Below, one piece after another: positions 50,701 to 62,000 of a DNA stretch of 64,000 nt. Made by a program: the position numbers and the translations under genes. Numbering within the stretch: the first letter of the stretch is position 1; every line of letters starts with the position of its first letter. The notes below the pieces were generated by a model. It was not told the origin of the DNA and did not search any database. It worked only from the letters and a program-made list of their open reading frames with translations. The DNA comes from Syngnathus acus (taxonomy: Eukaryota > Chordata > Actinopteri > Syngnathiformes > Syngnathidae): assembly GCF_901709675.1 (NCBI RefSeq), contig NC_051100.1:9088786-9152785 (forward strand), written 5' to 3'.

Positions 50701-52589
50701 TCATTCTCAAACACTTTTGTGTGGATGTTCTATTTTGTTCTGAAGAACCAATAATCTTTCACCTAAACTTAGCTGTCACTGTAACATCCCTTGGCAATTC
50801 TCTAATTGCAAGCTGTCCACTACACAAAACAGCAAAAGCTCCACAATATATTGGATCCTTCACCATTTTTCACTGTATGTAAAAAAGAACAAAAACAAAA
50901 TAAAGGGTGTGCATTGACAAACAATCTTTTCCCTGCTTCCTCCAAGTTTATGGGTGCCCATCATGGTGACCAGAAAGTGGGAATACAAAGTGGAAATACA
51001 AACTCAATAGGCCAACATACTACATGCCAGGCATATGGGTCACAATGATGAACTTTTATCAGATTCATGATCATTTCAATAACATGAAAATGTTGACATA
51101 TCTTGAATAGTTCACTCTACGATGCTTGATAATAAAATGCGATATTGCATGAGCAACCTGCAAGATGATGCCATTGAACCTTTTATACAAAAACCACATT
51201 TGAACTGCAGTTCAAGAAGCTGAAGAGAGAATACATGAGTCTGAATTAAACTTGCACCATTTACAAACCAAGGTTACTTGAACGTCTCAGACATTATAGC
51301 TTAGTATCAGCTAAAGTGAGTGACAGGATGTTAGAGTGGTCATAATGGTTTTCATTTACTATCTGTTTCTGCAGGCTGTAGCTAGACCGACGTAATTAAT
51401 GGCGAGCGCTCAAGTGGTAAGCCACTCCGCCACAACTTCTCTGTACGTTTCTGAAATCGATACTTTAACAATATAGTTTTATTATTGCAGTCGCAATGAT
51501 TGGTTAGTAGAATTATTAGGCAGATTTTTTGAGTTGAAACACAATACAAATTGGCTATCCAGAGTAAATAAAAACTCTGTTTCCATTAGGCAAAGTTTGG
51601 TGTGTAGCGTTAGGTTCATTTATTTATTGGTGTTCATCAACACCAGACAATAGCTTAGATGAAGCTGACTATTGCAAATGTCATAGTCAAATGTGCACGT
51701 CTGCAGTTGTGAGTGTTAATCAGTGATACAACTGCACATTCTACCCAATAAGCGCAACAAGCGCGAATTAGTGCTTTGTGAAGGGCAATCGTTAAATATT
51801 AAGAAATGACTGAGGACAGTACTGCCTTAAAATATCCTCCTGCCTTTACTGTATTTTCAAAGGAGTACAGTTATACACACACATGCCAACACACTGCTCC
51901 ACATTCAAGGTCTCCATGCATCAACACGGGGTGCAGTAGTGTAAAATTGTGTTCAAAGAGAGTGGAGGAGCTGGTTGGAGTTTGATCAGTCTCCTGTCCT
52001 CTTCTGAACCAATGGGTCGACCCGCTCTCGCTTTATCACGGTGTGCCAGCCCACTGTTATCTACGCTACACTAAATCAATTAGCATGTCATTAAGATAGC
52101 TTTTTCCAGCACAGTAAGTGTGGAGGTGGAGCTGCACTTAGAGGCCATCATATCTGGGTATTAGGGTGTAGTGGATAAGTCTTGTATCGGCAGACTCTGT
52201 TGTGTACGGTAGCAGCTAGAATAGGGAGACCACAACTATATACAACTATATATCAAAGGAATTTTACATTTCCTAAATCAAATACCAAGTCTTGCTATGA
52301 TTCATATGTGAAAATCATACACAGCCCAATACATAATGGTTCGCTTCATTTTGAGTGGCGATGCAATCTTCGACAATGTCCACAGCAATTCCAGTTATGA
52401 CAAACAACTTTACAGCTAGTTTGTCATATCTGACAAGACTGATTCCATCGAAAATATAATTAGAAGTTTGAAAATGGAACACAATTCTCTTTGAAAATTT
52501 GAGTACTTTCACTAGCTATATGCACTGTATAAAATATTTCGACATGTAAAAATCCCCAGGTGATCTCCAGATAATACAAAACTGTTGTG
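47737..52589. other. Intron interior: no gene
   Basis: Contains a short (TAA)n at 47804-47825. The longest chance open frame (minus, 50208-50681, 157 codons) has no family features and no exon-like borders in it. Confidence 0.55.
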
Positions 52590-52651
52590 TAATAATAATA
52601 ATAATAATAGTAATAATAATAGTAATAGAAATAATAATAATAATAATAATA
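52590..52651. repeat. (TAA)n microsatellite
   Basis: About 60 bp of AAT/TAA units with G interruptions (AGT, AGA). Confidence 0.95.
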
Positions 52652-55600
52652 CTTTATACATTGAAATAGATGCTTCAGATAGCAAGTCACAAGCATTTGG
52701 AAAAGATAAGAGATTAATGATTTAAAGTCAAACGTCCCTAAGATAGTACAATTCTGAATTTAAGGATGATTTCAGGATTCATACCTTCCTAACTGCTGTC
52801 ATGCGTGACAATACCTCAGCTCATCTTGTGTGTGCAATGAACTTCAAACTTATCTTAATTGCTTTTTACAGTGCTCTTTTTCAGCATCAACTGAATAAAG
52901 TGGAGCCCCCAAAGCTGAAGGGCACGTTCAGTGATCCAATTCAGAATTTGACATACATTGACGAAACCATGACTCTATAGTTAGACAAAAATCTTGTATG
53001 CCTTCAGCATGTCACACGTATCATACCAACATCATGGGTCAGCCTCTGCAGAGAAACTGAGGATACAAGGGGTGTGGATTACGTTGGATCTCACAAAGCA
53101 ATGTGCTCCAAGTTAGATGTTCCACTCTAGTGTAAATGACAAAGTAATAGTCATGCTGGCCATACTAAAAACAAAGTAAGTCTATACAGGAGTGTTGGTC
53201 AATGTAGCTCTAGGAGTTTTTGCATTCTCCAATATAAATAAGTTGCTTGGTTCAGGGTGATGGTCAGCAAACAAAACACTAAATGTCTTAAAATGAAGCC
53301 CTTCGATTTCAATCAACAAAAATCCGTGAAAGGTTAGCCTGTCCATGATGAATTTATAGCAATTTCACATACTGCAATCAGATAAACGAATCCTTTGAAA
53401 AGGCTTCTCAGTGGAATCTGTTTATCACAAAGAACAGTGCAAAATAACACGGAAAGTTCCGGCTTTATCTTGCTGCCTGGCAAATAATAATAGATGGAAT
53501 TGAAGACTATAAAAGCACAGGCTGCGGGATGATTCCCTGTTACAATTCTTGTTTCATAGGAACACACAGTAATTCTGTTATTAAAAAAGCAACATGTTGG
53601 TCTTTGGACATGATGGAGAGATAAAAGCTTTAATACCCACAAAAGGAACTTTCACTCAAGGGTGCAATCAAATATCTTCCAGATGAATGTTGAAAATACG
53701 GTTACATTTTCTGTTTGTGATAAACTTTCTTCTTTTTTATCTTCTACAGAACACACATTTAAACACAGCCACTTTTCATCTACAGATAGCATGAAGTGCT
53801 ACAAAGTTAAATTCAAGAAATAACTTTCAACAGCCCCCATTTGGTAATTGAATCCATATCGCCTTCAATCTATCCAAAAACCAATGCTAGTTTCATTTTG
53901 AAGTGCACACAGTGGAGGTCAGGGGAATCACAAAGCACACATCATGTTATTCAGAATGAGGCAGATCATAAAACCCTCAGATCATAAAAGCCATAAAACT
54001 TCCACGCTGCAGCCTTCGGCCAGTTCTCAATATATCACACTACTACATAACGTACTTTGGGTGTAGGGGAATATTAATTGGCAGACAAAATTAGGATAAG
54101 AAAAAAGTCAGACTATACATAACCTCTCTTACCAGAGATGTGTTTATTTCAAACTCTGTATCATATCCGGTTGCCAAATGTTCAACCCCGCTCGCAGTTG
54201 CTGATCAGACCACATGTGCCTCACGCTCCCAGTCACAGCAGAGAATTCAAAGGGGGTAGACGCTCACTTCAAAAGAGCCGCGCTGGCTTTGAATGTCATG
54301 CCAGTTGAACAAACCATCAGTGGGACGCAACAGCATCCTTGAGGCACGCGTGGGGATATGTGGCACCCACTGATGACATCCTTTGGGACATACTTCTCGA
54401 GATACAAGAGACGGACGGCAGTGGCATCAGGAGGAAATATAGATCCTAACCATCTTCCTTACTTTAATACATGGAAAGTGTAACTTTCACTAATAATTAC
54501 TGACACATTGAATGTAATGTTTGACTTAAAGATATTCATTATAACTAAAACAATATATTTAAATATAAGTGACGTGCTGGGTCTATGTGCACATCTAACC
54601 TTGAAACCAATCCAATATGAATGTTGGGGATTTCTCTGCTTGTTCTATTCTATTTTTTTTTATACATTATTGTTGACTACAATGGGAAATACAGTAGAAT
54701 ACAACAAGTTTCTAAATTTTAATTTTGGCTCGTTCAATGGAAACCGAATCATATTGTTCAAGAAGAGTCAAAATGTAATTCTTGAATCAGATCCAAGGTA
54801 AATGATAGTAAATGAATAGAATTTCAACATTTGAACAGCTTTTTCCTAATACATTTTATGTGTTCCTAAATTCAGTTGTATGTTTTCAGAACACATACCA
54901 AGTACGAGTCCACTGTTTTTAGTTGTGTGACTTGGCAGGGTTAGGATCAATCTTGTTTTTATGAATTAAAAAACAGCGACAAACTCACACGTTGTACACA
55001 TTTTGTGAGCAGTACTTAAGAGTACACAGTAAATGTTCACCTTGAACTGAACTCATCATGAATGGCCAGACCAGGTTTTAGCTGCTGGCTGTAAAGAACA
55101 TTTTATAATCACACTAACCTTTTTGATCCTCAGACAACCTGAAGTAGGAACATTTTTAAAACATAGTGGCCGTTTTGTATGTACCTTTTTACTTTATTTC
55201 ATGCAAAATTGGTTGCTATCAAAACCTCATTAGTTCACAGTGACAAATTAAGTTTCAGTTTGGTTCAAACTAGGAGCATGTGGACTGTTATTCAACCCTA
55301 AGCGGATACTTAATTTACACTATTGCTGTTTTTATGGCATCCACACTAATGCAGAGATGCAAGCGTTTTCTATCAATTTTATGTAATAGTTACAGACACA
55401 AAGATGAGTTCTTGCCATTTTTGATCTGCTACTTAATGCTTTGAATTTCTTAGACTGACTCAAGTGGGTGCAGTTCAACATGCATAATTTAATGGAATCA
55501 CAGATCTGTATTAAAAAAAAATAATCAAAACAAAAATCGTGGGTTTAGTTTTCAGGATTGAAAAGGTGTTGCGTCTCCACTTAAAGCACAGTGGTTTTGC

Positions 55601-57350
55601 CATTTTTTCATTTAAGAATATAATTAAGATAATTAAAATATATATATTTTTATACAGCTATTTTATTAGGCTGCAATAATTTGCATACTGTACTTTAGGC
55701 GTTGAGGCATGTTTAAAAGCATACAAATGGCATATTAATATTTGAGGCAACATTTCAATTATTTTACCAACAGGTGTTTGGAGCACACACGGGTTGCCAT
55801 TTTAGCATCGCTAAGGTGAAGCTGAAACGCGATAAACTTTTTATTTTTTTTATTTTTATTTTTTTTTAAGGCAAAGCTCACAATATAGTCTAATATAAGA
55901 AACCATCCATCTGCCTCAACTCACAATAAAAACCTCAATTCGATATAGCTGGCTCCATCTTGTCGAAACACAGACAACATCCTAAACTAATATTCTTTCA
56001 CAAATAATATTGTATTTATTCACTTGGCATATGTCACAAATCATTTTTAAAGCCCCGGCATAGGTTTAAGATTAGATTCACTGCATATCTGGTGTTTGAA
56101 GAGACAAATGGTTCAAATATAAACGGATCATTTGGATACACACAGGAAAGCCGAGCACATCTTGTGGGTGCATTTACCAACAACAGAGTCCTTATTCAGA
56201 GAGAAAATTGTTCAACTTAAGTGTTTACAATTTCGCGATAAGTGGAATAGGGTAGCAGAGCTTATTAAGTCTTCATCAAGCTTTTAGTCAGTGATGGCAG
56301 CTGTGGGCATGTTGAGGTGTTTCATTAAAGAAATTGGACACCAGAGCGCAGGTTGCAAAATAACGTGTCAGATCCCATTTTTCATCAGCAAATTAAAGGT
56401 AATTAGACGGGAAAACAAGAAATACCTAAGGCCAGATGAGTCGTGGGTTGTCAATCACTGCATTTTACTTGAGAACCGTACCCCCATCCCACCCACAAAT
56501 TCTATTCTATGTGCCATAGCAGAGATTGAGCGCCTTCATTCTTTCAACTATTGTGATCTGAAGAATCACTACTGCACTCAGGTCTCTCTAGATTAAAGGG
56601 TCTCTCTACACAGATGCTATTTATTCTTCCACAATGGAAGCCTGTTTGTGACATTGCTGCACTTTGGTGAGTGCATCTGTGTTAGAATGCTGGCAGAGGA
56701 GATAAACCCAAGGCTAATCAATCACAGTCTTCTCTACTTTTTCAATTCCAGTCTTGTCGAAGCAACGACACTGCAGGACAACAAAGTCTTTATGTAACTG
56801 CCTCCTTGGACTTCAAATACGTTGTGTTTGCATGCTGTCGTGCTAATATTATACAAATAGCTCACAAAATAGACGCGAGATGCACAAGCGCAGTGTGCAG
56901 ACTAGAGAATTGAGCGGACTGTGCCACCCAAGTGTGTCAGATCCTCTGCCAGCCTATTGTGCAGATTTTAAGCCACAATAGCACAGCATTTCACCCCCCA
57001 AGTAGAAGCCTTATTGTCGGCATGAAATGAATTGTTTCTGAGAACAATGATGATATTAGCCCTTCAGCATAGAGTTTACTGAACTGCAGATGAACAAGCA
57101 GGTTAAGTTCTACTGCTCCATTCATGGATAATACCTATTCTTTCTCCTGGCCTATTGCACTTCTGCATACATCATACCCATGAGCAATGTTTTAGTTTGG
57201 ACTCCTGGATTACATCTCCGTGCTTAATTTGTTAATGTGCCTGATAAAAGAAACATTTTCTATAACTAAATGGAGACAATCCGCAATGATGCATTCGCCT
57301 TTCTGAATAGCAACATACAGGCGCATATTTCTTGTGAACCAAAATGTAAA
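52652..57350. other. Intron interior: nothing recognised
   Basis: AT-rich, with poly-T/poly-A tracts near 55840-55870. No gene or mobile element recognised. Confidence 0.55.
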
Positions 57351-57641
57351 TACCGTATTTTCCGCACTATAAAGCGCACCAGATTATAAGGCGCACCTTC
57401 AATGAATGGCCCATTTTAAAACTTTGTCCATATATAAGGCGCACCGGATTATAAGGCGCACCTTCAATGAATGGCCCATTTTAAAACTTTGTCCATATAT
57501 AAATCCATATATTTGTACACGCCTGCTGTAGTGGCTCAATATCGGTCCATTTATAAGGCGCACCGGATTATAAGGCGCATTGTCGGCCTTTGAGAAAATT
57601 GGAGGTTTTTAGGTGCGCCTTATAGTGCGGAAAATACGGTA
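57351..57641 (+). mobile_element. TACCGTATTTTCCGCACTAT MITE-like element, copy 2 (291 bp)
   Basis: Perfect terminal inverted repeats: TACCGTATTTTCCGCACTAT at the left and its reverse complement at 57622-57641. A 65-bp unit beginning at CCTTCAATGAATGGCCCATT is present twice in tandem (57396 and 57461), including the ATAAGGCGCACC motif. No coding frame. Folded as a single strand the whole element would make a long hairpin. Same family as copy 1, inverted relative to it. Confidence 0.93.
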
Positions 57642-59006
57642 CTCTTTAGAGTCACAATGTACAAATCGTTTATTAATATGTAAATGCTTATGGAAGTGCC
57701 AGACAGAGCTGGGCCTTATCCAAGCTGATTTTAGGTATGAGGTAGGGTACACTTTGGGTTGGTCCTTATTAAACTGCTGGGCACATATAGACAGTCTTCC
57801 ATACACATTCTCACCTACAGTATGGCCAACTTAAAGTCCACAGTCAGCTTACGTAAAGCCTGCTCTTTACACTCACCACTATGCTTTGTGAAAAACTTAC
57901 AACAGCATGTGAATGTTTTTCCCAGAAGCACCTTAGCGCAATCATCAGAAGATCTTGCCACACCTCAGTTGCAGACTAATCCAGCAGTGAGTAATATTTG
58001 AGTGATTCTTCACAGTATTTGTAACAATAGATGAGAGATGCTGGAGCGCATCGAGCAGTGCGTATAAAATGGACACCGGCAGTGACAGATGGAAGAATGT
58101 TACAGTGCTCAAATATGACCCTGGATGATGTAAATTGCTCACGGGTAAATGTTTGATGTCATATTTAATGCCCCTCTGACAACCAGTTCTTAACCATTTA
58201 GGGACAAATAAAAATAAAGCTAAAGAATTTGACCAGAAAACTAATCTAAACCATATCCTATGAATTCTTCATTTTTCTATGCTACTTATGCTGATTGAGT
58301 ACCATGAGGAAACTCATTCTAACCTGGAGAGAGCGTGCAAATATGAAACATGAACAGCCAACCTCAGAAGTGTGAGATGAAACTGCTCCTTGCTTCAATG
58401 ATATGTTGTATTGTATGGATACAAAATGAACTATTTAAAGTTACTGATGACTGACATTTCCCGGAATTAAAAAGGATCATTTAGTTACTTGATTCATTCA
58501 ATTTCACAAGCTTTTCACTTGAGATAATGTTTACCAACCACGAGATGGCCATGGACCGTTCCCGGTGGAAGAAAGCCATATCGAGAACCCAGTCCAACCC
58601 AGCGGCGCCTGGAAAGCGGACTTTAAACCGATGATGAGGATGATGTACAATTTATTTAATAAGCATGAAAGGCTTATTCATGTCCAGGCCATTTAAGACC
58701 TCAGTAATTCATAACACAAAAACTCATCATAGATTTCCTCGGTTGTGTTTATACTATTGAGTTTGCTCATACTCCCTCAGCCAAGACCAATTAAAGAGTC
58801 AACAGACCATTTAAGGTCTGATTAGTCTCACACTGGCTTTTAATTTGATGAGGAATGCAGATCTAAAAAATGCTGGTTGATCAAGCGATGCAGATAGAAG
58901 ACATGTCATCAAATACAAGGATGCGTGGAAATGAGTGTTTTGTGTCACTGAGGTGGTCTAATCATGCTCATTTGGAAGTGGTGGAGGATACAAAAATATG
59001 TCTTAC
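57642..59006. other. Intron interior next to E1: nothing recognised
   Basis: No repeat or gene seen. It holds the donor side of the 46.4 kb intron. Confidence 0.6.
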
Positions 59007-59080
59007 TGTATTAGGATTCTCTTCGATCCAACTTTTAACTGTGTTCAGGGCAATGTCACTTGCAGGCTCATTGGGAAACC
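59007..59080 (-). CDS. macrod2: macrod2 exon E1: macrodomain, last helix region
   Basis: The acceptor is CCGTAG followed by GG; the donor is ACA followed by GTAAGA. The exon is 74 nt: two bases finish a glycine codon, then 24 codons, ending in phase 0. It encodes FPNEPASDIALNT followed by VKSWIEENPNT, which I align from memory to human MACROD2 FPNEPAAVIALNTIKEWLAKNHHEV. The opening glycine completes the conserved STGIYG-F loop that lies over the ADP-ribose phosphates in macrodomains; the rest of that loop must be in the preceding exon, which I did not find in the remaining 4.9 kb. The segment forms the helix after the loop. The next exon lies 46.4 kb downstream and continues the frame. The match to the family plus ideal splice sites makes this a strong call. 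Confidence 0.94.
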
Positions 59081-62000
59081 CTACGGAAGGAAGGAAACAA
59101 TGTCAATAGCAGTATATACAAGATATTTACATGTACTATAAGGGTCAATAAAATCTACTAGAATATACAATGTGCTTTTTTCCATTTTGCATTCTACTCC
59201 ATTGCATTGACTTCGTGACGGTTCTGTTTTCCAATTTTCTCGCCTCAAGGCCACATACCGTTATGACTAAAGCATTTGATTGTGATTGTATAAATTGTTG
59301 CCCGTTGTTCAACGCTGCATGTCAATCCGTGATAAGCTTAGTGCGACAACAAAATAATGATATGACAGCAATTGTTTTTCCTTTAGAGGAACTTCACAAC
59401 ACCACACAATCTATTAAGATTGTATTCTTTTACAAAGATCCCCAAATGTGAGTGCTCCAGTGTGTTACTTTAACAGGCTGCATGCACTGCAAAATGTAAA
59501 AATGATGGACACCACTTTAGTTAAAAGAGGTTTCTGTGCTTCAAATAGTGCTGTTTTGACCATGGACATTTTGTGGGAGCATTGTTCGCACAAAATGAAG
59601 TTCCAAGTACCAGAACTGAAAGTGAGTGGAACACAAAAGAAATCAATCGGTCCCCTAATTTTGAGGGAGCCAGCAACCACATATAATCCATGTTTTGTTT
59701 GAATTTACTCGCCCCGAGCGGATAGAAACCAGATCTTTCCAGCCTGGGTAACATTATATTCCGATTCAAGGAAAAACAAAGATGGTGCAGAGTTTTGTCA
59801 CAGATCAAAACAGCTTGACTGCTTTTGTGAATGGTCTTATATCATTCAGATTCAGAAGCTTCAAAATGTGCATTGCTGAATAGACGATATGTTCCCATAA
59901 TTATTGCTCATGGCATTTCAAAAATATCTTACAGGAGTGAAAAAGATCTTCCAGCACCTTCTCATTTGCCTGCACTTTTCTTACATGCTCCCTTTCAAAA
60001 AACCCAAGAACAGCCATCACAATTCATCTCATGTCAAATAAATCACACAGTATGTGCTAATTATTTCTTAATGTATGTACTTTGAATAAATCAGAACCAT
60101 ACCGTTTAGAAAACTAACTATAGCCGAAACTATATCCAGTGTAAAATGAGTTAAGGTCAACCAACCAGCATTGGCACTCTTCTATATAATAAGCCCTGAA
60201 TAAAGCAGCAGAGATTGCTGAGGGCACTATCTTGCAGTAATGACATGGGTCAAGACCTCAATTTCAACCCAAATCAACCGGTACAAGGGCCATGCGACAT
60301 TTGTAGCCGGTTGGCTATTGTTCGGGTCACTTTCTCAGATCTGTTTTTTCTTCCTAGGTCACAGCCATTGATATAACATTGTACGACCTATGAAACGGGT
60401 TTACAAGTGTTGCAAGGACATTTTAAGGTGCATGTGAAGAAAAACGGATAAGCGAAAGCAATCAGTCCTAACATTGCCTGAATGATGTCATCTCACACTC
60501 AAGAGTACGAGAGGTCAAAGTCAATAACTGTTGTGTAAAGTTTAGACACTCGACAGCAAAAATGAAACTACAATTCACACAACTCTCCACTGTCTGGCTA
60601 GTGATGTTTATCTTCCTTTTTGTTTTCCTCTCTTTATTTCCCTCTCTGCCTCGCAGGGAAACGCTGAGTTACACCAAGAGGAGCAAAATATGTTGCTGAG
60701 CTCATCTACAAGCAGGATGTGAGTAGCATACCAGCCAGTAGTGACAACATGTCAGCTCGGAGGCTGTATTAGGCTACGTGTTTGCAGCTAGTTCACTGAA
60801 CGTTCAGTCCTTAGCAACTTGCAGGAACTCTGCGCTAAGAAACAAATCCAGCATGCCAAGTCATTTTGTAGGTTACCTAGCATGTACGTCGCAGAATGAT
60901 AACCATTTCATATTTTCCATGTGAAATTACAATTCTCTACCGACATTTCAACCCACACTTGTTATGCAGTATTGGTGAACAGATGGAAGACAAAATAAAT
61001 CTGTGGAAAAAAAGGAGAAGCAGCTGTCTAGGGAAAGGGTGTCATAAAAATAAGTACAGGAAAGGAAAGTGAATAAATGAGTGGTAAGGTCCACATTTGT
61101 GCTCACTATGTGATGCCTTATGAAAAATATTGTGAATTAGGATGAGATATGCTGAATGTATCGCAACCATAATAGAACATCTGGTCACCAGCAATGGGCA
61201 AACAGTATTGGGTACATTGAATCAATTCAGTGCATGCGTTTCTTCAAGGCTTTTTATTGGTTAGTTAATTATGTTGCACACATCAGGCATAATATAATAA
61301 ATGAAGTACCGGGTTCCTTCAGTAAAATAGCTCACATATTTCACACACACCTGCATGATACAATTTTGATACATTAGTAAGGCTGCAAAGGGGCTGATCA
61401 CTTCCAGAAAATTTCAATGACAAGCACAGTTGGAGTAATTACGATTTGACAAGTTATAGGAATTACATCTAATTTGGTGCAAGATATAATCAAATAGACA
61501 GGCAGCCTTTAGGGTTGGTGGTAAGCACAACTGCCTTACTGACAGGTTATTTTAGGTTTCTATCTCATTTGGAACATGAGTTTGCACATTACTCCCATAC
61601 ACCTGCATGGGCTTTGAGGATACACTGATTTCATCTAACAACCCTGAAAGATGCTTCAATGGTTATTAATGATTTCTATTTCTTGTCTAGTGGTGTGAAT
61701 GTGAGTATGAATTGTTCTCTGTTTATGTGTTCTGTGACTGACAAACAGGAAAACAGTCCACTTGCTAGGACATCACTTCACATGGCACACTACATTTTGG
61801 TAAAACTGGGATGTTGGCAGTAGTGCAAGCGTAGCATTATAATATTGTGCAAACACAACAAACTCATTTCCTATCACTATAAAAGATTTATATTACTGCT
61901 TCTCCTTTGACTCTTTGTGGAGTGTGGAGATTTCAGTGAAAGCTAATCTGTCAGGAGGTGGAGAGCTGGCGTCAGGTGCAGTGATGGTGGGCCCTCTAGG

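Larger units (their letters stand above)
12576..59006 (-). other. 46.4 kb intron E1-E2 of macrod2
   Basis: A single intron between E1 (donor GTAAGA) and E2 (acceptor GTGCAG), phase 0. No open frame in it longer than about 157 codons was found on either strand, and none of the longer ones shows a protein family or exon-like ends. In tetrapods a macrod2 intron hosts the nested gene FLRT3; its long single coding exon would be conspicuous and is absent here. The interior is described in separate entries. Confidence 0.85.

Noticed and set aside
51400-51440. tRNA-like sequence (GCGCTCAAGTGGTAAGCCAC)
   Set aside because: Resembles a D-arm/A-box only loosely; no acceptor stem, anticodon arm or B-box follows.
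12576-59006. Nested gene flrt3 within the macrod2 intron, as in tetrapods
   Set aside because: Its coding exon would be an open frame of about 650 codons; none exists in the window.
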